Origin: Hemerocallis citrina
Taxonomy: Eukaryota; Streptophyta; Magnoliopsida; Asparagales; Asphodelaceae
Direction: 5' to 3'
Assembly (NCBI GenBank): GCA_017893485.1
Contig: CM030364.1
Location: forward strand, 46,649,254 to 46,713,253
DNA length: 64,000 nt
The notes under the pieces are model-generated. The model had not been told where the DNA came from. It was given only the letters and a program-made list of their open reading frames with translations, and made no database searches. Positions 48,106 to 58,168 of the stretch are shown one piece after another; the stretch's first letter is position 1; the number at the start of each line of letters is the position of its first letter. The position numbers were made by a program, and so were the translations under genes.

Positions 48106-48512
48106 TTAGAGTGTTCATACGAGCGCTTAGATTTCTGTTGAAATCGAAATCTTACTCGAAAAGTCAAGTTGATTAAATTTGCAGAGAATGAATACACTAT
48201 CAATTAAAAGCATGTACAGTATTGGTCAATATATACGTGTGTAGAGATTTTCTCCCTCCCGCTACATTCTTTTTTTTTTTTTTTTTTTTTTTTTGAGGAA
48301 AAGGTGGAATAATGCCACCTTGTTTCATTAATAAGTGATTAATAAACAACCCCGAGGTCCCGGGAAAATAAAAGAGCAATGCAGGAAATAAAACATAACC
48401 CCCAACAAAACCCTGGGGGGTGGGTTACATCATCCAGCCTAAAGGCATCCAAAATACAGAATCAAAATACAAGGCCTGATACAAAATTAATAGTGCAGCG
48501 AGAATCCACTCC

Positions 48513-51500
48513 TCAGTCTAGAGTTGGCCCAATCTCTATCTCCTCGTCATCAAAATCATCCACCTGGAATACCCTTGCAATCCTCCCTCTTGCACCTGAA
48601 GCAGCAGCTGTAGCCCAAAAGAAAATTAGATGCATGATATGAGTAAGATTACTAGAAATAGAATTACATGAAGCACGGAAATAAAAATTGTTCCTATCTA
48701 GCCATAACACCCATGTAGTTGCCGCAATGGCAATAAACCATGCATCTTTCATATCGTGACGGACTGATGAAAATCTGGGACCAACCCACAGTTCCTCATA
48801 GTCTCTTGGATAGTCACTTGTTCCTAGTGCTCTCAGCACCTCTATCAGGATGGCCTTGCTTCTAGTGCAGTGAATAAACAGATGATTCAGACTTTCGACG
48901 TGAACGTTGCAGAAACCGCAATTGGTCGCAATGTGAGGTTGCCTCTTGGCTAGGTTCTCTCTAGTGAGAATGGCATTGTTGAGCACAAGCCAGAGGAAGA
49001 CTCTAATTTTCAGAGGTGTTTTTGTCTTCCAAAGTACCGCTGCCCAGCTGGGCCTGTATCCTCGGTAGTGAATCCGGTGGTAAAGTGATCTGACCGAGAA
49101 CCCTCCCTTGTTCTCAAGTCCCCAACGCATGTGATCTGGGCCTTGGGCACAAATCACCCCAGACTGGACTATGCGCGTTTGTAGTTCATGCAGTTGCTGT
49201 AGCAGACTAGGAGAAAGAGTTCCTTGGAACGACGGTCTCCAGGTCCCCCTTTTCCATGCTTCCGCCACCGAGATATTCGGTCTATTTGTTTTAGCAAACA
49301 GCTCTGGGAAACCTTCCTTAAGAGAATGAGGACCGCACCATTTGTCCCACCAAAATCTGGTGGTTCGACCATTGCCGATCAAAGATGAAATTGCTGAGTT
49401 GAAAGGTCCGCTGACTTTAGCAATGCCTTTCCAGAAACGGGAGACTTTGGATCCTACTCGAAAGCCAAGACTTCTAGTCCCTTTCCCTCGAAGGTAAGGT
49501 TGGATAAAGTCCTGCCATCCTTCCCCGCAGTGATGGAACACTTTCCACCACCACTTTCCCAGGAGTGCCAGATTCATATCTCTGAGGTCAATGATGCCTA
49601 GCCCTCCGTGCCTCTTTTTCATGCAAGCGATATTCCATTTAATAAGGTGGTAGCCTCCCTTATTTGAGTCTGCACCTTTCCAAAGGAATCTTTTCCTGAT
49701 ACGATCGATCCTTTGGATCACCCACTTTGGGAGTTCAAAAAAGAACATGTAGTATATGGGCATATTGGATAACACAGAATTGATGAGTACCACTCTGCCC
49801 CCAAGAGAAAGTGATTTGTCTTTCCAACCGGACAGTCTGTCTTCCACCCTGTCTATAATAGGCAACCAGTCAGCCTTAGTGAGCCTCCCTGGACGGAGCG
49901 GAAGCCCTAGGTATTTGATTGGGAATTCTTCTATCGCGCAGTTGAGAATGGTGGCATGCTCCCGAATTTCAGCTTCTGAGAGTGAAATAGGAACTAGTGC
50001 GCTCTTGTGAAAATTAATTCTCAGGCCTGACCAGGCTTCAAAGCAGTAAAGGATCCCTTTAAAGCAAATAGTTTCCGCTCTAGTCCCATTACCAAAGATT
50101 AGGGTGTCGTCTGCATATTGAAGTATCGTGCATCCCTGATAAGCATTGCTGCTGGCCACAGGCGATATCCACCCTTTTCTTTGACAATTATCTAGCATTC
50201 CTCTGAGCACATCTGCTACAATAGTGAATAGAAGTGGGGACAGAGGATCCCCCTGACGGAGTCCCTTCTTGCACGGGAACGACGGACTAGGTCTCCCATT
50301 CACTGAAATTGTCGTTTTGCTGGAATGTAAACATTGTTTAATCCATCTTATCCATTTGTCCCCAAAACCTCTCCCCCTGAGAGCCTCTATCAAACATTCC
50401 CAGTCCACAGAGTCGTATGCTTTCTCAAAATCCAGTTTGAGGAGGAAGTTCTTGGAATTGCTCTTGTGGCAGTGGTGGATAACTTGTTCAGCAGTAGCCA
50501 CACAGTCTAAGATACATCTGCCCTTAATAAATCCCGTCTGTGATTTACTGATAAGACTGTCCATGATGCCTCCCAGGCGGATGGCTAGGACCTTAGTGAT
50601 GATCTTAACCGAGCAGTTTATCAGGCTAATTGGTCTAAAATCCCCAACGCACTTAGAATCCTCCCGTTTGGGGATCAACACAACTTCAGCAAAGTTGAAC
50701 ATTCCCAACCTCAGGTTATTGTGAAAAAATTCCATCATTACATCCATAAATTCTCCTTTAATCTCTTCCCAGAACACTTGGAAGAACAACATAGGGAAGC
50801 CATCTGGCCCAGGTGACTTGTCAGCTCCCATCTGGTCGATGGCCGTTTTGACCTCTAACTCCGTAAAAGGTTCCTCCAAGGAGGAAAAGTTTTGACCTGG
50901 AGCAGTCTGATACTCCTACCAGAAGTCTGCCCCCATTGGAATCCTAAAGTCATTCTTCTTCCCGAATAGATCCTTATAGAATGACTGGAAGGTAGTGGAA
51001 ATCACCTTTTCATCCTGCGATGTTCCTGTAGCAGTCTGAATTGAAAGGATAAGATTGGATCTCCTTCTAGCACTAGCAACCCGATGAAACTAGGCCGTAT
51101 TCGCGTCTCCCTCTTTGAGCCACGAAATCCTGGCCCTCTGTTGCCATTTGATCTCTTCCAGTCTATACAGATTGGCAATGTTATTACGAAGTTCTAGGAG
51201 CCTGTTTCGCTCTGCCTGCGAAAGGACTCTAGTTTCTTCCACCCTCTCAAGCTCATCAATACCTTCCAGGTAGGACTCTTTATCACGCCATATGGTCGAA
51301 AATCTAGACCGATTCCATCTACAGAGCCTCTTTCTTAGTCTTCGAATTTTTCCACACCACCGAGACGCCGCGTCCCTGCCGGCTATTGGGAGTGCCCAGT
51401 TCTCCATAACCATATGATGGAATCCCTGAATTTCCAGCCATGCCTTTTCAAATCTGAATTTCCTAGGCTTGCGGGCTCCCCGACTCCCCACATCGAGGAG

Positions 51501-52178
51501 GATCGGGGTGTGATCTGACATTGGTCTGGGGATCGTTCTGGCCGAGGCTAGAGGAAATAAAGCTTCCCAATCCATAGAGACTAGAACCCTGTCCAACTTG
51601 GCCATAACCGGATTCGCTTGCAAATTAGACCAAGTAAAAAGTCTGTCATTGATTGGGATATCAATCAGTTCAAGATCCGTGATAACTCTATTGAATTCCT
51701 CTCGGTGCCTGTCGCTCGCGCCTCGTCCCTTGTGCTCAAAAGCAAATCTAGTAATGTTGAAATCCCCACCCACAATCCAAGGTCCCGACCAGCGCTGACG
51801 GATGTCGGCCAGTTCTTGCCAGAAGGCCTCTCTGTCTGTGGCCACGTTCGGCCCGTAGACAACAGTCACCGTCTGCATCCAATCATCTGAACGTCGCTTA
51901 AGTCTGGCAGTCAAGGAGAACGTACCACAATGTTCCTCTTCACAGGAAAGAAGATCCGAATTAAACCCTATAGCAATCCCCCCTGAGGCACCGACCGAGG
52001 GGCGTAGCAACCACTCCTTGATTCTGCTACCACCAACTCTTTTGAGTTTGAGCCCGTGCTGGAGTTTGGTCTCCTGCAGCCCTACTACATCCGCCTTGGA
52101 ATTGCTAATGACATCCCGCACCATACCCCTCTTACCCCTATCCCCCAATCCCCTAACATTCCAAAAAAGCGTATTCAT
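48513..52178 (-). pseudogene. LINE D ORF2 (endonuclease / reverse transcriptase), two TAG stops
   Basis: A single frame of about 1,221 codons runs from the ATG at 52178 to 48513, with only two in-frame stops (51092-51090 and 50918-50916). The endonuclease has NVRGLGDRGKRG, GLQETKL, GDFNITRFAFEHKG, FTWSNLQANP and DHTPILLD. The RT has FRPISLINCSVKIITKVL, LLKLDFEKAYDSVDW, KKGLRQGDPLSPLLF and the catalytic LQYADDTLIF, then KYLGLPLRPG and LGGRVVLINSVLSNMP. The zf-RVT (CGFCNVHVESLNHLFIHC) and WVLWLDRNNFYF close the protein. The endonuclease catalytic Glu and Asp/His and the RT Asp pair are all present. Confidence 0.95.
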
Positions 52179-53077
52179 TGGGGGGAATTGTTAAGGGAGA
52201 TCGTTGTGGAGGGTGTAGGGCCGGCTACATCCTCGAGGATTATAGTCGGCCCCGCGCCGACTCCAAAAGCATTAATGTCAGATGTCCTAACTCTTTGTGT
52301 TTCCCAACCCCGGATTTTATTAAGGAGTAAAGCAATACGCTCAGTGTCCCAAACTTCTAACCCACATGTGATAGCTAGAGATAGAACATCAGAATCTGAC
52401 ATGCAATTTAAAATAGATGCTAAAAAACTTGTCGTACCTCCATTGTCGAACTTAGCAGCCTTGGCTGCAGCGGCGACCTCAAGATAGTCATCCAAGGACT
52501 CCACATTAGCCCTCTTGGGAGAATGCTGAACCCTGATACCAACCACTCTTCGGGACTGCCCCGAGCCATTTCCCGGAGCTGAGTCTGGAATTGAGGACCG
52601 GACAAGCTCCGGCGAAATCTCCCTCTGAGTGTTAGCAATGAACTCCGCATCCTCTGACTCCTCCTCAGAGAAAGAGAACTCTTCATCGAGGTTAAGCTGT
52701 CCTTCTGGATCCTCATCACTGGCTGTGAGAATGGACTCATCATAAAGATTGTGATCTTTCACCACGGACCCCTCATTAGGCCCTTCGCTTGTAGATCCAA
52801 TAATAATACTAGACCCGACAATTGCGGTCCCCTCTTTGGGCCCGCTCCCAGTTTGGTGAAGTGTCTGGATGTTCGAATCCTTAGAATTACAGGCTCTAGA
52901 TGCAATAAGAGGCAGATTGGACCCCTCCTTGGGCCCACAGTCGCCATTTAAAACCCCACTCTTAGGCCCACTTAAATAGCAGACAGGAGAAGCCCACTCC
53001 ACCGAACCAACTGCAGAAACCACTCCCCTTTTTTCGATGGCGTTGTGGACGCCAGGTGTCACCCCCCCAATGGGCAA
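52175..53077 (-). pseudogene. LINE D ORF1, C-terminal part
   Basis: An open frame of 300 codons ends in TGA that overlaps the ORF2 ATG (ATGA at 52178-52175), an overlap typical of coupled translation. The sequence is acidic in the middle (DEEFSFSEEESEDAEF) and has no recognisable nucleic-acid-binding domain. The usual N-terminal DUF4283 and zinc-knuckle region is missing because the element starts at 53087. The listed ATG is simply the first one inside the truncated copy. Confidence 0.7.
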
Positions 53078-53277
53078 GACAGCCCACTCCTGCTACATTC
53101 TTTCCCTACTTGCCCCAATCTTGCAGCGACAATTGCCAAAAGATTGATTTCACTTTTTGTATCTTACAATATCAACTTTCTTGGCTAGGTTAAAAATTGT
53201 GTCATGGTACTTGGAGACCGAAACCCATTTTCATAATTTTTCTTTTTACTGATATTACTCATTTCCTTCCACGTAAC

Positions 53278-54160
53278 TAGACTTGGCAAACGGGTCGGAT
53301 CGGGTACCCATGGGTACGGGTTACTTGACCCACGGGTCCAACGGGCCGTGTCGAAAAGTAACCGCAACTTTTTAAAAGTTTTTTTCCAACCCGGACCCGG
53401 CCCGCGGGTACCCACAAGTACCCATGAGTACCCGCCAATATTTCATTGTTTATTTTGAGCTTGTTTTGGGGTTTTTAAAAAAAATTTAAAAATTTATTTT
53501 AATTGAATAATTGATTAAAAACATTAGCAACATGCTATCATTTTTTTTAAAAATGTAAAATATAAAATTGAATAACTGAAACAACAACAAATGTAATCAG
53601 AAATCAAGAACGATAATTTAATAAGCTTGTTGTTTGTTATTTTTTTATGCTTCTTGTTCAAATAAATATATATATCAACATTCAAAATCCAACTAGCATT
53701 TCAATTTATCATTTCATCAACAAAGACAAAAGAGTAATAATTTGTCCAATCATGAAAAGAAAGAGCAATTGTTTTTCAAAGTATATAGACATAATTGAGT
53801 CTAAACAAAATTTAAACATAATCAAAATTACAATTGCAAAATCAAAACAATGAAACCATATGAAAAGTTTCTAAAGTCTTGAAATTAATTAAATTAAAAA
53901 CAATGAAACCAAATAAAATTCAAACTCAACACACTCAAATAAATTACAACTCAAGTTGATGAGTATTTAATTTAATTTAATTTATTTAAATACATGGGTA
54001 CCCACGGGTACCACGGGTATAACCGACACGACCCGCGGGTTCACGGGCCGGGTAAAAAAGTAACCGCTCATTTTTTTTCAAAATTTTCCTTACCCGTGCC
54101 CGGCCCGTACGGGTACACCCGTGGGTACCCACGGGTCACGGGTCAAGATTGCCAGGTCTA
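53278..54160. mobile_element. hAT-type non-autonomous element (883 bp), perfect 8-bp TSD
   Basis: The ends are TAGACTTGGCAA and, as reverse complement, TAGACCTGGCAA. The TSD cacgtaac is perfect (53270-53277 and 54161-54168). Both subterminal regions (to about 53445, and from about 53990) are filled with palindromic GGGTACCC/ACGGGTAC motifs. The AT-rich middle has no transposase. Confidence 0.93.
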
Positions 54161-54234
54161 CACGTAACTCATGTTCGTGTGAAATAAAGAATATTCTCTT
54201 ATCAGATAACGCTTCTCCTGTTCATTATCTATAT

Positions 54235-54400
54235 AATAAAACAGAAAAAAAAATTATCAAGTGGCACTCCTTCAACCCACCCAAAATCAAAGGCCTAGAT
54301 CTAATTTCACAAAGCACATTTATCTCCTCCCCCCAAGTTTTTCCCCAAAACTCAAATTCAAATCCCCAAAACAACTACTTTATTTATCTAATTATTTCTC
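54235..54400. repeat. Direct repeat, copy 1 (pair with 55000-55170)
   Basis: The shared sequence includes 'aaaatcaaaggcctagatct', 'caagtggc', 'tccttcaa' and 'ccccaaaactcaaattc'. The partner copy lies on the other side of the MITE and (AT)n tract. The flanking regions were duplicated or derive from one family of dispersed repeats. Confidence 0.7.
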
Positions 54401-54447
54401 TCTCTCTCAAATCCCCTCGCAAAACAACTCCTTTATTTATTTAATTA

Positions 54448-54919
54448 GAGCACCCACAGTCGTTTGCTAGAATGTCATTTTATGCATTTTTTAGTTACTG
54501 TAGCCGACACACTCGTGAGCTATTTTGCCATTTTTTTGCCATTTCCCTACAGTAGACTAGTAAAAATAGCAATGGATATAGTAAAATGCATATTATGAAT
54601 GACAAAACATCATGTTTCGTCTAGATTATTTAAATATATTTTTAAATAATCGGACGAAACAATCCCAAGCAAAAAAAAATTAAAAAACAAAGAAAAAAAC
54701 CCAGAAAAGAAAAATAATGGCAGGACGAAACAAGAAAACAAGATGTTTCGTCCAGGCTATTCGGGTCCCATTCCCTTTTTAAAAAAATTTGCAAATGACC
54801 ATCATTGGTTACCGGGTGCAATTATATAAAAAAAATTTGCAACTTTTTAAATTGGTTTTGCAATTTCTTAAATGTTTTTGCAATTTTTTGCGGAAAAAAC
54901 CTCCTTAAAATTGTGGATG

Positions 54920-54922
<3 letters not shown>
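54448..54922. mobile_element. Tourist-like MITE (475 bp), related to 17951-18461
   Basis: The ends are GAGCACCCACAGTCG and, as reverse complement, GAGCATCCACAATTT. TTA precedes the left end (54445-54447). The right flank is an (AT)n tract, so the duplication is only approximate (TAT). Inside are inverted 'gtttcgtcc' / 'ggacgaaac' pairs, parallel to the 'ggacggatct' hairpins of the other copy. Confidence 0.65.

Positions 54923-54967
<45 letters not shown>
54923..54967. repeat. (AT)n microsatellite
   Basis: This is a pure AT dinucleotide tract at the right edge of the MITE. Y/I-repeat open frames over it are artefacts. Confidence 0.95.
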
Positions 54968-54970
<3 letters not shown>

Positions 54971-54999
54971 AAAACACAAATAAAGCTATCAAGTGACTT

Positions 55000-55170
55000 T
55001 ATATATAACAAAACACAAATAAAGCTATCAAGTGGCTCTCCTTCAATCCCCCCAAAAATCAAAGGCCTAGATCTAATCTCACAAAACATATTTTTCCTCC
55101 CAAAAGTTTTCCCCCAAAACTGAAATTCAAATCCCCCACCCAAAACAACTCCTATATTTATTTTATTTTT
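55000..55170. repeat. Direct repeat, copy 2
   Basis: This is the partner of 54235-54400, with the same 'aaatcaaaggcctagatct' core. It is preceded by a smaller tandem repeat of 'acaaaacacaaataaagcta', 'tcaagtg'. Confidence 0.7.
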
Positions 55171-55405
55171 TTTTCTCTCTCTCCCTCTTCTATTCAAAAA
55201 ATTTATAATTTTAAAAAAATAAAAAATTAAAAAACTAAAAAAAATTTAAAATTTAAAAACTTTAAAAATAATTCTTCATATAATATGTTTTTTGCTCTAT
55301 GTTTGCTACTTCAATTAATTTGCTGGACCTCCAAAACTATTTTATATGATCAAACAAGGTGCACCGTTCCGAAGACGTGTCGTAGGCAAGTGTCAACGAG
55401 CAAAC

Positions 55406-55640
<235 letters not shown>

Positions 55641-55711
<71 letters not shown>

Positions 55712-55716
55712 TATAT
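55641..55716. repeat. (AT)n microsatellite
   Basis: This AT tract, with a short 'acac' interruption near 55703, separates two inverted-repeat elements. Confidence 0.95.
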
Positions 55717-56059
55717 AGGGCCCTTCGGTTGAGCACTCACCCTTCTGGCCATTGCATGGATGATCCAAACCGTTCACATTGATTTACACGTTTAAATTAG
55801 TCTAAAAATGTAAAATCAAGTTATTTAAAATTCATTTTCCCATCCATCATGTCATTAAAAAAAACGATATTCAGCCATACAATTTTTGTAACACTTCAAT
55901 GTATGAGAAAATGAATTTCAAATGACTTGATTTTACATATTTATACTAATGTGGACGTTTAGATCAATGTGAATGGTTTGGATCATCCATACAATGGCTA
56001 GAAGGGCGAGTGCTCACAGAGTGCTGATGGAAAGGAGTGCTCAATGGAAGATTTTCCTT
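55717..56059. mobile_element. (TA)n-flanked inverted-repeat element 2 (343 bp)
   Basis: This is a long foldback. The left arm 'gagcactcacccttctggcc', 'attgcatggatgatccaaac' pairs with the right arm 'ggatcatccatacaatggct', 'agaagggcgagtgctc'. The inner arms 'aaaatcaag' through 'aaattcattttc' also pair. The right edge adds 'gtgctcaatggaagattttcc'. It is flanked by (AT)n on both sides and has no coding capacity. Confidence 0.65.
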
Positions 56060-56194
56060 ATATATATATATATATATATAGGCTTTTTCCATTGCAAACG
56101 GGTCTGTGTGCACAGACCAGTGCGAACTTTAATCTGGGCCGGTGGATCTTTGATCCAGCGGCCCATTTATTTTTTTATAATATTTTGCCTTACC

Positions 56195-56280
56195 CGTCGT
56201 TGGGAATGACGGGTTAAGGCTAAATTTTATAAAAAAAATATAGCCTTAACCCGTCGTTCCTAAGAACGGGTTAAGGCACT
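56195..56280. repeat. Paired hairpins built on TTAACCCGTC
   Basis: Two adjacent palindromes: 'ttacccgtcgttgggaatga' + 'cgggttaa', then 'ttaacccgtcgttcctaaga' + 'acgggttaa', about 24 bp apart. The same motif recurs at 60856-61330 and 63388-63592. Confidence 0.85.
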
Positions 56281-56750
56281 CTAAATTCATTTAGATCTGC
56301 ATACATATTATCTTCTTCGACGACTATCTCTCTCTCATTCTCTTTTCTTCGACGAACCCAAAGCGAAGAAAACCCTAATCCTTGATCTAAACACATACCT
56401 GTCCTCCTCCGTCCGCTCCCCCTCCTCTCTCCCAATATATACTCCAAACATTGAAACCCAACTCTCTCATCCCCTCTTCGAAACCAAATCGAAACCCAGT
56501 TCGACCCCAAATTGAATCATTGGCTAAATTCGGACTTATTTTGTAAGGTATTGACTATTTCTTTACCTCAGTAGATATATTTGTGTTTATTTTTCAATTT
56601 GTGTATACTAAATTATTTAGAAAGTGGGCAAAAAATTATTTTCCTTAGTAATTTGTAGATGTAGAAATGGGAAGACTTTTAATATATTCAATTGCCGAAA
56701 ATTTTTGTTTGTCTTAGTAATTTATAGAACTAGAATTGTATATACGAAAT
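56281..56750. other. Leader of the PMD element
   Basis: A CT-rich stretch (56315-56470) is followed by AT-rich DNA. I see no protein reading. It may be a promoter or 5' untranslated region, but no start signal is certain. Confidence 0.3.
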
Positions 56751-56751
56751 T

Positions 56752-58045
56752 ATTTAGAAACTTTTCATTGCGGTTATGGTTGAAAACACTGCAAACGACC
56801 GTAAAAAAATACGAAACTTTGCGAGTAGGTTGGTCTCACGTAGTACAAGCCACTCCAAGTTGTAGAAGTGAGTTTTGACTCACGGTACGAGAGATACGGC
56901 CGAGTATCTCTTTTGGTTGAAAAAAACCAAGTAAAGCGGTACCCGGCCGTATCTCGCAAACCCTGACTCGAAATTTGCTTCTACAAGTTGGGGTAGCTTG
57001 TGTTACGTGAATTTGACCAAGTTGCAAAGTTTTATAAATTTTGGATGTCGCTTGTGCGGTTTTCTCACGTTTATCTTTTTATAAGTAAATGAGTTAGAAC
57101 TTTTTCAGTAAGGTTAGACTAGATTACCCTTCAAACGACCTCCAAAAAATACGAAACTTTGCGAGTTGGTTGGTGTCACCTATCAGAAGCCAACCCAACT
57201 TGCAGAAGTAAGTTTCGACTCACGGTTCAAGAGATACGGCCACGTATCGCTTTTGGTTGAAAAAAACCAATAAAGCGGTACACGGCCGTATCTTGCAAGC
57301 CGTGACTCGAAACTCGCTTCTACAAGTTCGGGTGGCTTGCCCTACGTGAATTCGACTAAGTTAGAAAGTTTTATAAATTTTGGATGCCGTTTGTGTAGTT
57401 TTCTCACGTTCCTCGCATTAGAAGTTAATGACTTAGAAATTTTCTAGTGCGGTGAGAGTTGAAAACCTTGCAAACGGCCTCCAAAAAATACGAAACTTTG
57501 CGAGTAGGTTGATCTCATGCAGCACAAGCCACCCCAACTTGTAGAAGTGGGTTTCGATTCACGGTTCGAGATGTAAGGCCGTGTATTTCTATCGGTTGAA
57601 AAAAAGCCAAATGAAGTGACACACGGCCGTATCTCTCAGTCCGTGAGTCGAAACTCACTTCTACAAGTTCGTGCTGCTTGCGCTACGTGAATTCGACCAA
57701 GTTGGAAAGTATTATAAATTTGGATGCTGCTTGTGCTGTTTTCTCACGTTCATCGAATTTATGTAAATGAGTTAGAACTTTTTCATTGCGGTTAGACTAG
57801 GAAACCCTTCAAACGACCTCCAAAAAATACGAAACTTTACGAGTTGGTTGTTCTCACCTAGCACAAGTCACCCCAACTTGTAGAAGTCAGTTTCCAAGCA
57901 CGGTTCTAGAGATATGGCTTCATATCGCTTTTGTTTAAAAAAATACCAAATAAAGCGGTAAACGGCTGTATCTCGTAAACCGTGACTCGAAACTCGCTTC
58001 TACAAGTTGGGCTGGCTTGTATTACTTGAATTCGACCAAGTTGCA
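56752..58045. repeat. Four tandem ~338-bp units, each a long imperfect inverted repeat
   Basis: The units begin near 56754, 57092, 57432 and 57771. Each has 'aaaaaatacgaaactttgcg', 'caagttgtagaagt', 'tttcgactcacggtt' and 'gagatacggcc', then a short loop near 'ggttgaaaaaaacca', then the reverse: 'ggccgtatctcgcaa', 'gtgactcgaaactcgcttct', 'acaagtt'. Inner arms are about 70 bp and less perfect outer arms extend to about 150 bp. Transcripts through the array could fold into four long hairpins. Confidence 0.9.
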
Positions 58046-58168
58046 TAGCATTGCTATTTTTTGTTGTGTTTTGTGCATTTTTTTATCACATTTTCACTTT
58101 GTTTATTGCTGATAGATAAATGGATGTAACCCGTATCAACTAAGCTTAAATTTTTCATTCACAGATAA

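Larger units (their letters stand above)
48273..53087 (-). mobile_element. LINE D: best-preserved L1-type LINE in the window, 16-bp TSD
   Basis: It is flanked by tcccgctacattcttt (48257-48272) and tcctgctacattcttt (53088-53103), differing at one position. A T run (minus-strand poly(A) tail) lies at 48273-48294. ORF1 (partial) and ORF2 overlap in the ATGA configuration. The high TSD identity and the nearly open ORF2 indicate a fairly recent insertion. The start inside ORF1 means it is 5'-truncated and cannot move by itself. Confidence 0.95.

Noticed and set aside
49756..52951. Plus-strand open frames up to 151 codons
   Set aside because: They are shadows of LINE D ORF2 and ORF1.
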